DNA of 64,000 nt, taken from NCBI RefSeq assembly GCF_003967515.1, contig NZ_BIFQ01000001.1, positions 2,108,001 to 2,172,000 of the forward strand, given 5' to 3'. The notes below the pieces were generated by a model, which saw only the letters and a program-made list of their open reading frames with translations, made no database searches and was not told where the DNA came from. The position numbers and the translations under genes are program-made. How positions within the stretch are numbered: position 1 is the first letter of the stretch; every line of letters begins with the position of its first letter. Source of the stretch: Dictyobacter aurantiacus. Its GTDB lineage: Bacteria; Chloroflexota; Ktedonobacteria; Ktedonobacterales; Ktedonobacteraceae. Below are positions 43,440-51,411 of the stretch, piece after piece.

Positions 43440-44423
43440 ATGTCACTGGCAGCGAGTAGTACAAGTACAGATAAAAGCGTTATTGTCGTTGGCATTCGTT
43501 TTCGTCCCGCTGGTCGAATCTATTATTTTGACCCGGCGGAGCAGACGTTTTCAAACGGTCAGTACGTCATTGTAGAGACGGTGCGGGGTATCGAGGCAGG
43601 CCGTGTTGTGATTGCCTCAAAGAAGATGGCTGAAGTCGATCTCAGCGATACATTGAAACCCGTGCTACACCTGGCAACCGAAGACGAACTGCGAATGATG
43701 CTTTCATACAAGAGTAAAGAGAAGGACGCCCTGGCTCGTTGTCATGAGCGGGTAGTTTACCATAAGCTTCCGATGAAACTGGTGGAGGCCGAATACACCT
43801 TTGATGGCAGTCGCCTGACGTTCTATTTTACCGCGGATGAGCGGGTAGATTTTCGTGCCCTGGTACGAGACCTGGCCGCGACGTTTCGCACACGTATCGA
43901 ATTACGCCAGATTGGCGCGCGTGACCAGGCCAAATTGCAGGGTGGCGTCGGGCCATGCGGCAAAACCCTCTGTTGTAGCTCCTGGATCACTGACTTTGGC
44001 ATTGTCTCGATCAAGATGGCCAAAGAACAGGGACTTCCCCTCAATCCCTCAAAAATCTCTGGCGTCTGCGGGCGCTTGATGTGCTGCCTCTCGTATGAGA
44101 ATGACAACTATATTCAAGCCAAGCAGCAGATGCCACAAATCGGAACCTTCCTCGATACTCCTGGAGGCCGAGGCAAGGTCGTGTCAATCAACGTCCCACA
44201 GAACTCGGTTGAAGTTATGTTAGAGAGTGGTGTCACCATCCGTGTCCCCGTCGATGAACAGAAAGAGAAAAAGTCGGCAGGTGGCTGCGGGAGCGGTGGC
44301 GCATGTTGTAGCTCGAAAGGCGGCGGTAGTTGTGGTAGCGGCGGCTGTGGTAGCTGTGGCTGTGGTTCCAGCAAGGGGGGCGCTGGTGGCTGTGGATCAT
44401 GTAGCCTCAAAAAGATGCCGTAA
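43440..44423 (+). CDS. ricT: RicT/YaaT-type PSP1 protein with Cys-rich tail
   Basis: 327 residues. RicT (YaaT) works with RicA and RicF in B. subtilis in an RNase Y-associated complex that binds [4Fe-4S] clusters. The PSP1 domain spans ~15-275: VGIRFRPAGRIYYF, QIGARDQAKLQGGVGPCGKT, LCCSSW, and GVCGRLMCCLSYE contain the conserved Cys residues. After ~280 a Gly/Ser/Cys-rich tail carries nine Cys in about 49 residues, more than a simple cluster would need. Starts at ATG 43440; the ribosome site is weak. Confidence 0.87.
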   Translation: MSLAASSTSTDKSVIVVGIRFRPAGRIYYFDPAEQTFSNGQYVIVETVRGIEAGRVVIASKKMAEVDLSDTLKPVLHLATEDELRMMLSYKSKEKDALARCHERVVYHKLPMKLVEAEYTFDGSRLTFYFTADERVDFRALVRDLAATFRTRIELRQIGARDQAKLQGGVGPCGKTLCCSSWITDFGIVSIKMAKEQGLPLNPSKISGVCGRLMCCLSYENDNYIQAKQQMPQIGTFLDTPGGRGKVVSINVPQNSVEVMLESGVTIRVPVDEQKEKKSAGGCGSGGACCSSKGGGSCGSGGCGSCGCGSSKGGAGGCGSCSLKKMP

Positions 44424-44469
44424 TTCAACGACTATCTGGTTGCAGAGCTGAGAGGAAGGTTGTGTTTAC

Positions 44470-46047
44470 ATGTCGTCGGATAGGAAGGATCCCGGGGATT
44501 CCTGGCAAGATTCCCCAGGCTTTGCTTCGAACTGGCCTCAGCAGCAGCATGAAGAACAGTTTCCGGCCGTTGATGGGGAACTGATCAATGCCCGGGGCGA
44601 ACCGATGGAGGATGATCAAGCAGCGATCGGACCAGGCGGAGCGCATCATCGCTATGCGGGCCGGGGCGCGAACGCCGCGCCAGGGCGGCTGGCATCCTCG
44701 TTTTTTGACTCATTTAAACATGCGAACCAGTACATTACGCTAATCTTATTCCCATTGCTATTTTGTGGTCTGGCCTGCCTCCTCGCCCTTCCCCCTGTAG
44801 CCTCAGGCCATGCCGTGCTAGCTCCGATAGGCTTCTGGCCGCTCCTGATCGTCCTGCTGGTGATCGCTGTTGTGCAGGCAGTACTGGTCCATTACATCGG
44901 TTCAGAGAACGGTATGTGGACCCTGGGTACGGTAGGCGGGTTCTGCCTCTTTGTGCTGGCCGTTTGCTTCGCGCTCTATGGTTTCCTGCCTGGCCTGCTG
45001 GTATTAATAGCGATCATAGCTCTGGGGGTGGCCATGGCCCGGCGCTGTGTGTGTCCGGTGCCCGAGGGTTTTGTCGATATCGTCTATAGCTTCAAGAAGT
45101 ATGCCCGTACCCTCCACCCTGGCTTCAATATCCTGCTACCCTGGGAAGAGGTAGCCATACAGCTCAATGTCGAGGAGATCCAGTGGATGTGTCCGGCCCA
45201 GATCATCCAGATCTCACATGATGAGGATATCATGTTGCGGGGCGTCATCTCGTATCAACTACTGCCGGAGGATGCCTACCTGGCGATAACGCAGGTTCGC
45301 GACTGGGAGGAGAGTCTGCGCACCCGCTTCCAGACGCTGCTCCAGCATATCACTACCGTTTTTCACCCGGACGACTTGCTGGCATGGCCCGATGGCAGAG
45401 ATACCCAGATAGATGGTGATGATGATTTTGTGGGTGGCTTTGAGCGGCGTGAGCAGATCAATGATTTCCTGCTGCAGCAGATGCGCGAGAAGGTAGCGCT
45501 GTGGGGAGTACAGGTCAACTGGGTCAGTATCCGCGATATTGAGATCGCTCCGCATGGCGCCATTAAAATTGAGCCGGTGCAGCCTGTCTACACGTCTCGG
45601 TCCGCACCGGTGTCGGCCACGGAAAAAACAACACCCGAGATGCCGGTGCCACCACGGCCCAGCGGACAGCATGGTCAGCCTGTCGAGGAGGCACAGGCCC
45701 GCCCCCATCATTTAGAAGAGAGGACGCCAGCCGCCCCGGCCTACAACCTGACTGAAGAGGTACTGGTCCACGCTTACCAAAATGTGCAGGATGGGCGCAT
45801 TACAGATCCCGAGACCATACGCAGTATCGCCGCCAGGTTTTATAAAGTCGCGCAAGATCCTGAGTTGAGCCAGAGCGTACACTTCGATGCCGTCCAGGCC
45901 GCGCGCAACCTCTATGAGGAAGCAAAGAAACACGAGTCGCGTTATCCAGGCGAGGCGCATAGCGACGATACCCAGCCCAACTGGCTTATGAAGTCACCCA
46001 ACGACAAGAACATGACGGCCGGTAGAGAAGGCCGCGATGCATACTAG
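44470..46047 (+). CDS. SPFH/band-7-like multi-pass membrane protein
   Basis: 525 residues. The acidic N-terminus (~1-85) is followed by four hydrophobic helices (~90-110, 118-140, 146-165, 168-188) and then a SPFH/prohibitin-like domain from ~195 (VPEGFVDIVYSFKKYARTLH, then LPWEEVAIQLNVEEIQW, ITQVRDWEESLR). Such proteins organise membrane microdomains. The tail after ~390 is Pro-rich, followed by a helical region with PETIRSIAARFYKVAQDP. The ribosome site is 'gagaggaagg'. It follows ricT by 46 bases and may be in its operon. The family assignment is moderate. Confidence 0.7.
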   Translation: MSSDRKDPGDSWQDSPGFASNWPQQQHEEQFPAVDGELINARGEPMEDDQAAIGPGGAHHRYAGRGANAAPGRLASSFFDSFKHANQYITLILFPLLFCGLACLLALPPVASGHAVLAPIGFWPLLIVLLVIAVVQAVLVHYIGSENGMWTLGTVGGFCLFVLAVCFALYGFLPGLLVLIAIIALGVAMARRCVCPVPEGFVDIVYSFKKYARTLHPGFNILLPWEEVAIQLNVEEIQWMCPAQIIQISHDEDIMLRGVISYQLLPEDAYLAITQVRDWEESLRTRFQTLLQHITTVFHPDDLLAWPDGRDTQIDGDDDFVGGFERREQINDFLLQQMREKVALWGVQVNWVSIRDIEIAPHGAIKIEPVQPVYTSRSAPVSATEKTTPEMPVPPRPSGQHGQPVEEAQARPHHLEERTPAAPAYNLTEEVLVHAYQNVQDGRITDPETIRSIAARFYKVAQDPELSQSVHFDAVQAARNLYEEAKKHESRYPGEAHSDDTQPNWLMKSPNDKNMTAGREGRDAY

Positions 46048-46092
46048 AAAGGCTCAGGTCGTCGGATTGACGGCCTGAGCCTTTCCTTTTTG
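46047..46092 (+). terminator. Rho-independent terminator
   Basis: Arms 46047-46058 and 46074-46085 (12 bp) with additional inner pairing, followed by CTTTTT. It begins right at the stop of the SPFH-like gene. Confidence 0.88.
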
Positions 46093-46126
46093 GGCGAGCG
46101 GTACAGAAAAGTGAGAGATAGAGTAT

Positions 46127-47095
46127 TTATTTTACAGCGGCACCGGCGAACTCGCGCACCAGGTTATTGAATTGACCGGCCTGCTCATCCTGAACCTGCA
46201 GGGTTGCTTTATCGATAATGCGTACATCGACACGTGAATTGACACGCTTAAAGGCCGCGCTGGCCTCGGCTGGCGTCAGGAAGCCCTCGCGTCCCCAGAC
46301 CGCGACGACCGGAACCTGCAAACGGGCCAGTGGCTCGTGCACATCCAATTGCAGATTATTGCTGAGGAAGGCCGCGCTGGCATGGCGGCTATTGGGCTGA
46401 TGCGCGGAGGTATAGATGTACTCAACAAACTCATCGGTAATCAGGCCAGGGTTGTGATAGCCCTTAACATCGTAGTAAGCGCGCAGCGCCTGACGCGACG
46501 TCATCAGATTGTAGATGAATTGACCGATGATAGGCGTGCGCAACACAGCTTTCTGCAAGGCATTTAAAGGACCAGGATACGACTCCGTCAGGATGGTCGG
46601 AGGGGCCCCAACCAGGATCAAACGCTCAAACAACTGTGGACGACGATAAGCAGCAGCGATCACATAAGCGCTGGTCAGGCCACGAGCCACCACAATCGCG
46701 GGCTTCCCTACCACTTCACGGATAAAATCGTTGAGCAGGTCTGTATATGTTTCCGCATCATAGTCAATCGTGGGATGATCTGACAGACCGAAACCAAGCA
46801 AGTCCAAAGCAAATACGCGGAACTGTTCCGACAACGTGTCGATATTTTTACGCCATTCATACGATGAGGCTCCAGGGCCAAAGCCATGAATCAGAACCAG
46901 TGGCTTCGCATCACGGCTCCCCTTCACCTCATAAAACATATCGCCGTACTTCCATGGATAGCGGCGCTCTTCTCCTGTAAGCACAGTATCAAGCTCGCCT
47001 GCCATCGTCTCGGTCACTTTATTATATAGAGCGAGTGCGCCCAGGGCACCACCAAGCACCAGGCCCGTGTTAAACAATTTCTTTGCAATTGCCAT
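46127..47095 (-). CDS. alpha/beta hydrolase-fold protein with lost catalytic triad
   Basis: 322 residues from the ATG at 47095 behind 'taggag'. A hydrophobic segment at ~9-25 suggests a membrane anchor. The fold is clear: LVLIHGFGPGASSYEW (oxyanion region), RVFALDLLGFGLSD and the helix after the elbow. But the nucleophile elbow, normally G-x-S-x-G, reads A-R-G-L-T (137-141), and the C-terminal region that should hold Asp and His (VRIIDKATLQVQDEQ) has no His. It is probably a non-enzymatic member. A frameshift is not indicated, as the frame is intact over its whole length. Confidence 0.8.
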   Translation of the reverse strand: MAIAKKLFNTGLVLGGALGALALYNKVTETMAGELDTVLTGEERRYPWKYGDMFYEVKGSRDAKPLVLIHGFGPGASSYEWRKNIDTLSEQFRVFALDLLGFGLSDHPTIDYDAETYTDLLNDFIREVVGKPAIVVARGLTSAYVIAAAYRRPQLFERLILVGAPPTILTESYPGPLNALQKAVLRTPIIGQFIYNLMTSRQALRAYYDVKGYHNPGLITDEFVEYIYTSAHQPNSRHASAAFLSNNLQLDVHEPLARLQVPVVAVWGREGFLTPAEASAAFKRVNSRVDVRIIDKATLQVQDEQAGQFNNLVREFAGAAVK

Positions 47096-47349
47096 TTTTA
47101 TACACACTCCTACTTGCTGTTCTACCTGATTCAAATTACGAGGCGTTTCATAGGTTTTGCCTCTACAATATACTTACTATAACTTACTTTGACTGTAGAA
47201 ATATCAATATCCCTATGCGATTGTCTGATGTATAGAGCATAGCAGGCTCAAGAAGTAATATAGCATGCGCTCACAAAAATGCGCAAACACTTTTGCTAAA
47301 TTAGTACTCTCTACTTTTTTTCGCACGCGGGCGCTGGCGCGCCCGCGTG

Positions 47350-47433
47350 TTTATGATATAAGTGGAGAAACAGGGTGGCAGGGCGGTGCGGCCGCACCGC
47401 CCTGCCACCCTGTTTCTCCACTTATATCATAAA
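47350..47433. repeat. 42-bp perfect inverted repeat, no loop
   Basis: Arms 47350-47391 and 47392-47433 are exact reverse complements with zero spacer, the longest palindrome in the window. It lies between divergent gene starts, so it is in neither gene's 3' end. Confidence 0.88.
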
Positions 47434-47473
47434 ATGAAATGATGGGATGCGCTCCATCACACCCCTTTTGTTT

Positions 47474-47530
47474 TTTATGAGTGTGTTGTGGAACAGGCGT
47501 GATACGCCTGTTCCACAACACACTCATAAA
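47474..47530. repeat. 27-bp perfect inverted repeat in the same divergent gap
   Basis: Arms 47474-47500 and 47504-47530 are exact reverse complements with loop GAT. 57 bases before the psuG start; within the psuG 5' region. Confidence 0.88.
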
Positions 47531-47586
47531 CTCCTGCGTGCCGCAGGCACGCAAATCATCGCCAAATGTGATACTATTATTTTACT

Positions 47587-48504
47587 ATGCAAGAGATTTC
47601 ATCGTATTTAGATATTGTGCCAGAGGTGCGGATGGCATTAGAGGCGGGGCGGGCCGTTGTGGCTCTTGAGTCAACCGTTATCGCCCATGGGCTGCCGTAT
47701 CCGGCAAATATTGAAATCGCGCATGCCATGGAGGCAACCATCCGGGCGGAGGGTGCAGTTCCAGCCACAATCGGGATTCACGATGGCAAGATCATCATCG
47801 GGATGAACGAGGACGAAATAGAGTTACTGGCCATCATGGAACATGTGCGTAAGGTCAGCCGACGCGACCTGGCTTTTACACTGGCGACTGGCGACTGGGG
47901 AGCCACGACCGTCGCGGGAACGATGCTCTGTGCCCACATGGCCGGTATTCGCTTCTTCGCTACCGGCGGCATTGGAGGGGTTCACAGAGGAGCCGAAACC
48001 AGTATGGATATCTCAGCGGACCTGCAGGAGCTCAGCCAGACACCAGTCCTGGTCACCTGCGCGGGCGCCAAGTCGATCCTGGATCTCAACCTGACGTTAG
48101 AATATCTGGAAACGCATGGCGTCCCCGTCATCGGATGGCAGTGTGACGAGTTTCCCGCCTTCTATGTCGCGCAAAGCGGGCTGCCCCTCTCCCAGCGACT
48201 CGATGATGTAGCGACCCTGGCCCGACTGGCTCGTATCCAATGGCAGTGTGGCTTGCACGGCATTATCGTCGCCTGCCCCATCCCATCCGAACACGCCATG
48301 GAGGCCGCCCCGCTGGAGCAAGCGATCGAAGCTGCTCTGCGCAACGCCCAGCAGCAAGGTATCCGGGGAGCCGCCCTCACTCCCTACGTCCTATCCCAGG
48401 TAGCACAAACCACCACAGGAGAAAGCATCGAAGCCAACAAAGCCCTCCTCATCAACAATGCCCGCTGGGCCGCCCGCTTCGCCCAGGCCTACGCCACCCA
48501 ATAA
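47587..48504 (+). CDS. psuG: pseudouridine-5'-phosphate glycosidase
   Basis: Splits pseudouridine 5'-phosphate to uracil and ribose 5-phosphate (reversibly), for pseudouridine salvage. 305 residues, usual length. Signatures: ALESTVIAHGLPYP, ATIGIHDGKIIIG, the catalytic-Lys region, FATGGIGGVHRGAE, DISADLQEL, CAGAKSILDL and the catalytic-region ending EANKALLINNARWAA. The pseudouridine kinase psuK, often next door, is absent here. The ribosome site is weak. Confidence 0.93.
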   Translation: MQEISSYLDIVPEVRMALEAGRAVVALESTVIAHGLPYPANIEIAHAMEATIRAEGAVPATIGIHDGKIIIGMNEDEIELLAIMEHVRKVSRRDLAFTLATGDWGATTVAGTMLCAHMAGIRFFATGGIGGVHRGAETSMDISADLQELSQTPVLVTCAGAKSILDLNLTLEYLETHGVPVIGWQCDEFPAFYVAQSGLPLSQRLDDVATLARLARIQWQCGLHGIIVACPIPSEHAMEAAPLEQAIEAALRNAQQQGIRGAALTPYVLSQVAQTTTGESIEANKALLINNARWAARFAQAYATQ

Positions 48505-48690
48505 AAGCGGGAGGTGTAGGAGGGCGGCTAGCCCTCCTGCCGGGGTTTGGGGTGTCCCCAAATATTTCTCTTCCCACCCGGCCACAGCGGAAGGTGCAGG
48601 AGGACGGCTAGCCCTCCTGCCGGGGTGCGGGGTGTCCCCGCCAAACCCCTTTTCTCTTTTTTTGCGCCGCCGCAGGCGGCGCGAAAGGCA
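48505..48690. repeat. family A compound repeat after psuG
   Basis: Two direct copies of 'ggtgcaggagga/gcggctagccctcctgccggggt' (about 48510-48545 and 48593-48630), each followed by 'gtccccnn', and then an inner palindrome (gcgccgccgcaggcggcgc, about 48664-48682). Same composition as 34298-34460. It starts directly after the psuG stop. Confidence 0.75.
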
Positions 48691-48696
48691 AAAGAA

Positions 48697-48757
48697 CAAC
48701 GTCTCCATAAAGTGGCCGCAAAAAAGTTCTTTTTGCGGCCACTTTATGGAGACGTTG
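48697..48757. repeat. 28-bp perfect inverted repeat, 5-base loop
   Basis: Arms 48697-48724 and 48730-48757 are exact reverse complements. It lies in a tandem gap between psuG and the next plus-strand gene, just after the repeat element. It may terminate psuG, although 192 bases after its stop. Confidence 0.85.
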
Positions 48758-48863
48758 ATTTATTCCCTCATAACGACTACAATACGAATACATAAACGAT
48801 GTGTGCTTCACACTGACTCGTCCTTTTCTTGTAACAAGTCCTCCTCGAAAGGAGCCGTATACT

Positions 48864-49253
48864 GTGAACAATCCACTGGAGATTCGTAAGGTGGTCGTGG
48901 GCATAGTCCTTGCCATCCTCTGGATGTGCATCTTCATATTTCTGAAGGACTCTCTCGTCATCGACTGGGCCGGTGATGGCTCGAACCTTACACCTCTTAA
49001 ACTGGTGCTAGGAGTCATCGGCCTGATCGTCGTTGCCTGCTATCATCTGTTTCTTAACGCACGTCCCGAAACCAAGAAGCTAAGCGCGACCGTAACACTG
49101 ACTATTGTCTGGCTCTCCCTCATCCTTTTTTATCCCTTTAAAGATCCAAACAATACCAATGGTGGTGCAGTCGGTTTCTTCGCTCTGATCGGCGGCCTGG
49201 CTGTGGTAGTACTTTGGGTACGTTTCTTCTCAGATGATTTGATCGTTGCCTGA
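48864..49253 (+). CDS. small four-helix membrane protein, unknown function
   Basis: 129 residues from a GTG at 48864, nine bases after 'aaaggag'; no ATG is better placed. Hydrophobic segments at ~9-27, 47-65, 74-92 and 101-120, with short charged loops (RPETKK, FKDPNNTNG). It resembles several unnamed small integral membrane proteins. It converges on purH with a palindrome between. Confidence 0.65.
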   Translation: MNNPLEIRKVVVGIVLAILWMCIFIFLKDSLVIDWAGDGSNLTPLKLVLGVIGLIVVACYHLFLNARPETKKLSATVTLTIVWLSLILFYPFKDPNNTNGGAVGFFALIGGLAVVVLWVRFFSDDLIVA

Positions 49254-49273
49254 TAAGGTACTGCATTAAGAAT

Positions 49274-49322
49274 AAAACAACATGCGGAAAGTGCGTATTA
49301 CGCACTTTCCGCATGTTGTTTT
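49274..49322. terminator. 24-bp perfect palindrome between convergent genes
   Basis: Arms 49274-49297 and 49299-49322 are exact reverse complements around a single T, with AAAA and TTTT at the outer ends. It sits between the small membrane gene and purH and can serve both. Confidence 0.85.
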
Positions 49323-49349
49323 CTGTTTTTCTGATTACCAGCACAGTGC

Positions 49350-50921
49350 TTAATGTCTGAAGTGGCGCTTGCCGGTAAAGATCATAGCGATGACATGCTT
49401 GTTCGCCATGCGAATCGATTCTTCATCGCGCAGCGAGCCACCTGGCTGAATGATGGCAGTGATGCCAGCTTTCGCGGCGCATTCGACGCCATCGGCGAAA
49501 GGAAAAAAGGCGTCCGAAGCCAGTACAGACCCGCGCGCACGTTCACCGGCCTTGGCAACCGCCAGTTGTACACTGGTCATGCGATTCATCTGTCCCGCTC
49601 CGACACCGACAACCATTAGCTTATGCGCCAGCACGATAGCATTAGATTTGACACCTCGCACCGCCTTCCAGGCAAACATTAGATCGGTGATCTCCTCCAG
49701 CGTTGGATCGCGATCGGTCACGACGCGATAGTCGACCTCGCCATCTCCCACGAAATCGGGCGTCTGCAACAGCAGACCGCCTCCAACCGTTCTGGCCTCC
49801 AGGTGGCCGCCCAACAATAGCTGGGTATTAATCGCCCTGGGTTCAATGGCATGATGGGTTGCCAGCAATCGCAGATTCTTGCGCGTATCCAGAATCTGGC
49901 GCGCCTCAGGAGTAAAATCGGGAGCAACGATAGCCTCATAAAATAGCTGGCTGATCTCCAACGCAGTCGCTTTATCGATGGGGCGATTGCTTCCGATGAT
50001 CCCTCCAAAGGCTGAGACCGGGTCGCCGGAATGGGCCTTTTTATAAGCTTCGACCAGCGTATCGTCGCAGGCCAATCCACAGGGATTGGTGTGCTTGACA
50101 ATCGCAATGGTGGGAGCGGTAAAGCTCTGCACAATATTTAAGGCCGCGTCCAGATCCAGCAGGTTATTGTACGAAAGCTCTTTTCCCTGTAGAATCTCGC
50201 AGCTTGCCAGGCTGGGAAGGGTTGAGCACGCCGGTGAGGGATCGGCCCAGCGATAAAAGGCCGCATGCTGATGCGGATTTTCGCCATAGCGTAATACGTG
50301 CAAACGCTCTAAGGGGATGGTTAACTCTTCCGGGAAACGCTCGCCGGTAGGACCACGTAAATACTCGGCGATCGCCGCATCATAGCTGGCCGTGTGCTGA
50401 AAGGCGATCGCGGCCAGCCGGCGTCGCGTCTCAAGGCTTATCTCTCCCTGCTCACGCCACTCTTGCAATACCGGAATGTAGTCCTGGGGACGTACCAGTA
50501 TCACCACATCCTGAAAATTTTTGGCGGCCGCACGCATCAGGGCCACACCATCGATATCTATCTGCTCCAGAGCATCATCCAGAGATACCGAGGGATCACG
50601 CGCCGTCTCCACAAAGGGATACAGGTTGACTACAACGATATCGATGGGTACAATGTGATGCGACTTGAGTTCCTTCTCATGCTCAGTCAGTCCACGATGA
50701 GCCAGAATACCGCCAAAAATAGCCGGGTGCAACGTCTTGACGCTTCCATCCAGAATCTGAGGGAAATGGGTCAACTCATCGGTAGATAGAGCCTTGATAC
50801 CCTCTGCTGCCAGAGCCTTCTGTGTTCCATGGGTAGAGAACAGGGTTACATGGTGGCTCTGCAACTCCTGCGCCAGCATAGAAAGGCCCTCACGGTTAGC
50901 CACACTGATTATCGCTCTCAT
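49350..50921 (-). CDS. purH: bifunctional AICAR formyltransferase / IMP cyclohydrolase
   Basis: Last two steps of purine synthesis to IMP; cytosolic. 523 residues, typical. The N-terminal MGS-like cyclohydrolase has RAIISVANREGL, STHGTQKAL and FPQILDGSVKTLHPAIFGG; the C-terminal transformylase has LRYGENPHQHAAFY, KHTNPCGLA (with the catalytic Lys-His) and SDAFFPFADG, ending GKRHFRH. The insert 'AHSGDPVSAFGGI' is conserved. No purine genes flank it. Confidence 0.95.
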   Translation of the reverse strand: MRAIISVANREGLSMLAQELQSHHVTLFSTHGTQKALAAEGIKALSTDELTHFPQILDGSVKTLHPAIFGGILAHRGLTEHEKELKSHHIVPIDIVVVNLYPFVETARDPSVSLDDALEQIDIDGVALMRAAAKNFQDVVILVRPQDYIPVLQEWREQGEISLETRRRLAAIAFQHTASYDAAIAEYLRGPTGERFPEELTIPLERLHVLRYGENPHQHAAFYRWADPSPACSTLPSLASCEILQGKELSYNNLLDLDAALNIVQSFTAPTIAIVKHTNPCGLACDDTLVEAYKKAHSGDPVSAFGGIIGSNRPIDKATALEISQLFYEAIVAPDFTPEARQILDTRKNLRLLATHHAIEPRAINTQLLLGGHLEARTVGGGLLLQTPDFVGDGEVDYRVVTDRDPTLEEITDLMFAWKAVRGVKSNAIVLAHKLMVVGVGAGQMNRMTSVQLAVAKAGERARGSVLASDAFFPFADGVECAAKAGITAIIQPGGSLRDEESIRMANKHVIAMIFTGKRHFRH

Positions 50922-51411
50922 TGGTCATCCTTTCGGGATGTATAGGGTAAGAACAAACCACAAAGATGCCGGGTACAAATGCCGCCACACCATGGCGCGC
51001 AAGCGAGCTAAGCTAAAAAGAACAGCGCACAATAAGGCTGACTTTTCTTCTGGAAAGAAAGTCGGGAATATCCTGTTTGTATCAGTATATGCCACAAGGC
51101 ATAGAACGGCGAACGCAACCATTGAGCAAGCCGCTCCGGGGCTGGTCAGAAGATTTATTTTCGCACCTATTGCTTTGTCAAACTTCGTTTGATGGATTGT
51201 TCGCCCGCTACGCGGGCGAGAGGGAGAGGATTTGCCGGGGCACAGCCCCCGAACCCCCGTAGGTGCCGGGCTTGCCCCGGCTTGGGCTAGCCGCTTGATC
51301 ATGCCCCCGGCATGCTCGCTTGCATCCCCGCTCCCCCATCAAATGAACTTTGACAGAGCACTACGGTGCTCCAATACAAAAAATGAGTGTAGATATAAGA
51401 AGGGAGAGGCT
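50922..51411. other. divergent region with family B repeat and a promoter
   Basis: 490 bases between the starts of purH and the GT9 gene. It contains a family B repeat at about 51258-51292 ('gtaggtgccgggcttgccccggc' type) and a candidate promoter at 51350-51380. No riboswitch-like structure was recognised upstream of purH. Confidence 0.5.
51350..51380 (+). promoter_or_regulatory. promoter of the GT9 gene with palindromic spacer
   Basis: TTGACA (51350-51355) and TACAAA (51375-51380) are separated by 19 bp, longer than ideal. The spacer holds GAGCAC/GTGCTC (51356-51361 and 51366-51371), a 6-bp inverted repeat that could be an operator. Confidence 0.4.

Larger units (their letters stand above)
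47096..47586. other. divergent intergenic region with two long palindromes
   Basis: 491 bases between the starts of the hydrolase-fold gene and psuG. It contains palindromes at 47350-47433 and 47474-47530, and near 47320-47350 a smaller 'gcgggcgctggcgcgcccgc' palindrome. Promoters for both genes are expected; no strong pair is seen. Confidence 0.55.

Noticed and set aside
48391..48889. Several ORFs of 70-140 residues on both strands
   Set aside because: All run through the family A repeats after psuG; no starts with ribosome sites, and the real gene downstream begins at the GTG at 48864.
51232..51411. 60-residue N-terminal extension of the GT9 protein
   Set aside because: It translates repeat and promoter sequence; the ATG at 51412 has a strong ribosome site and begins at the family's normal start.
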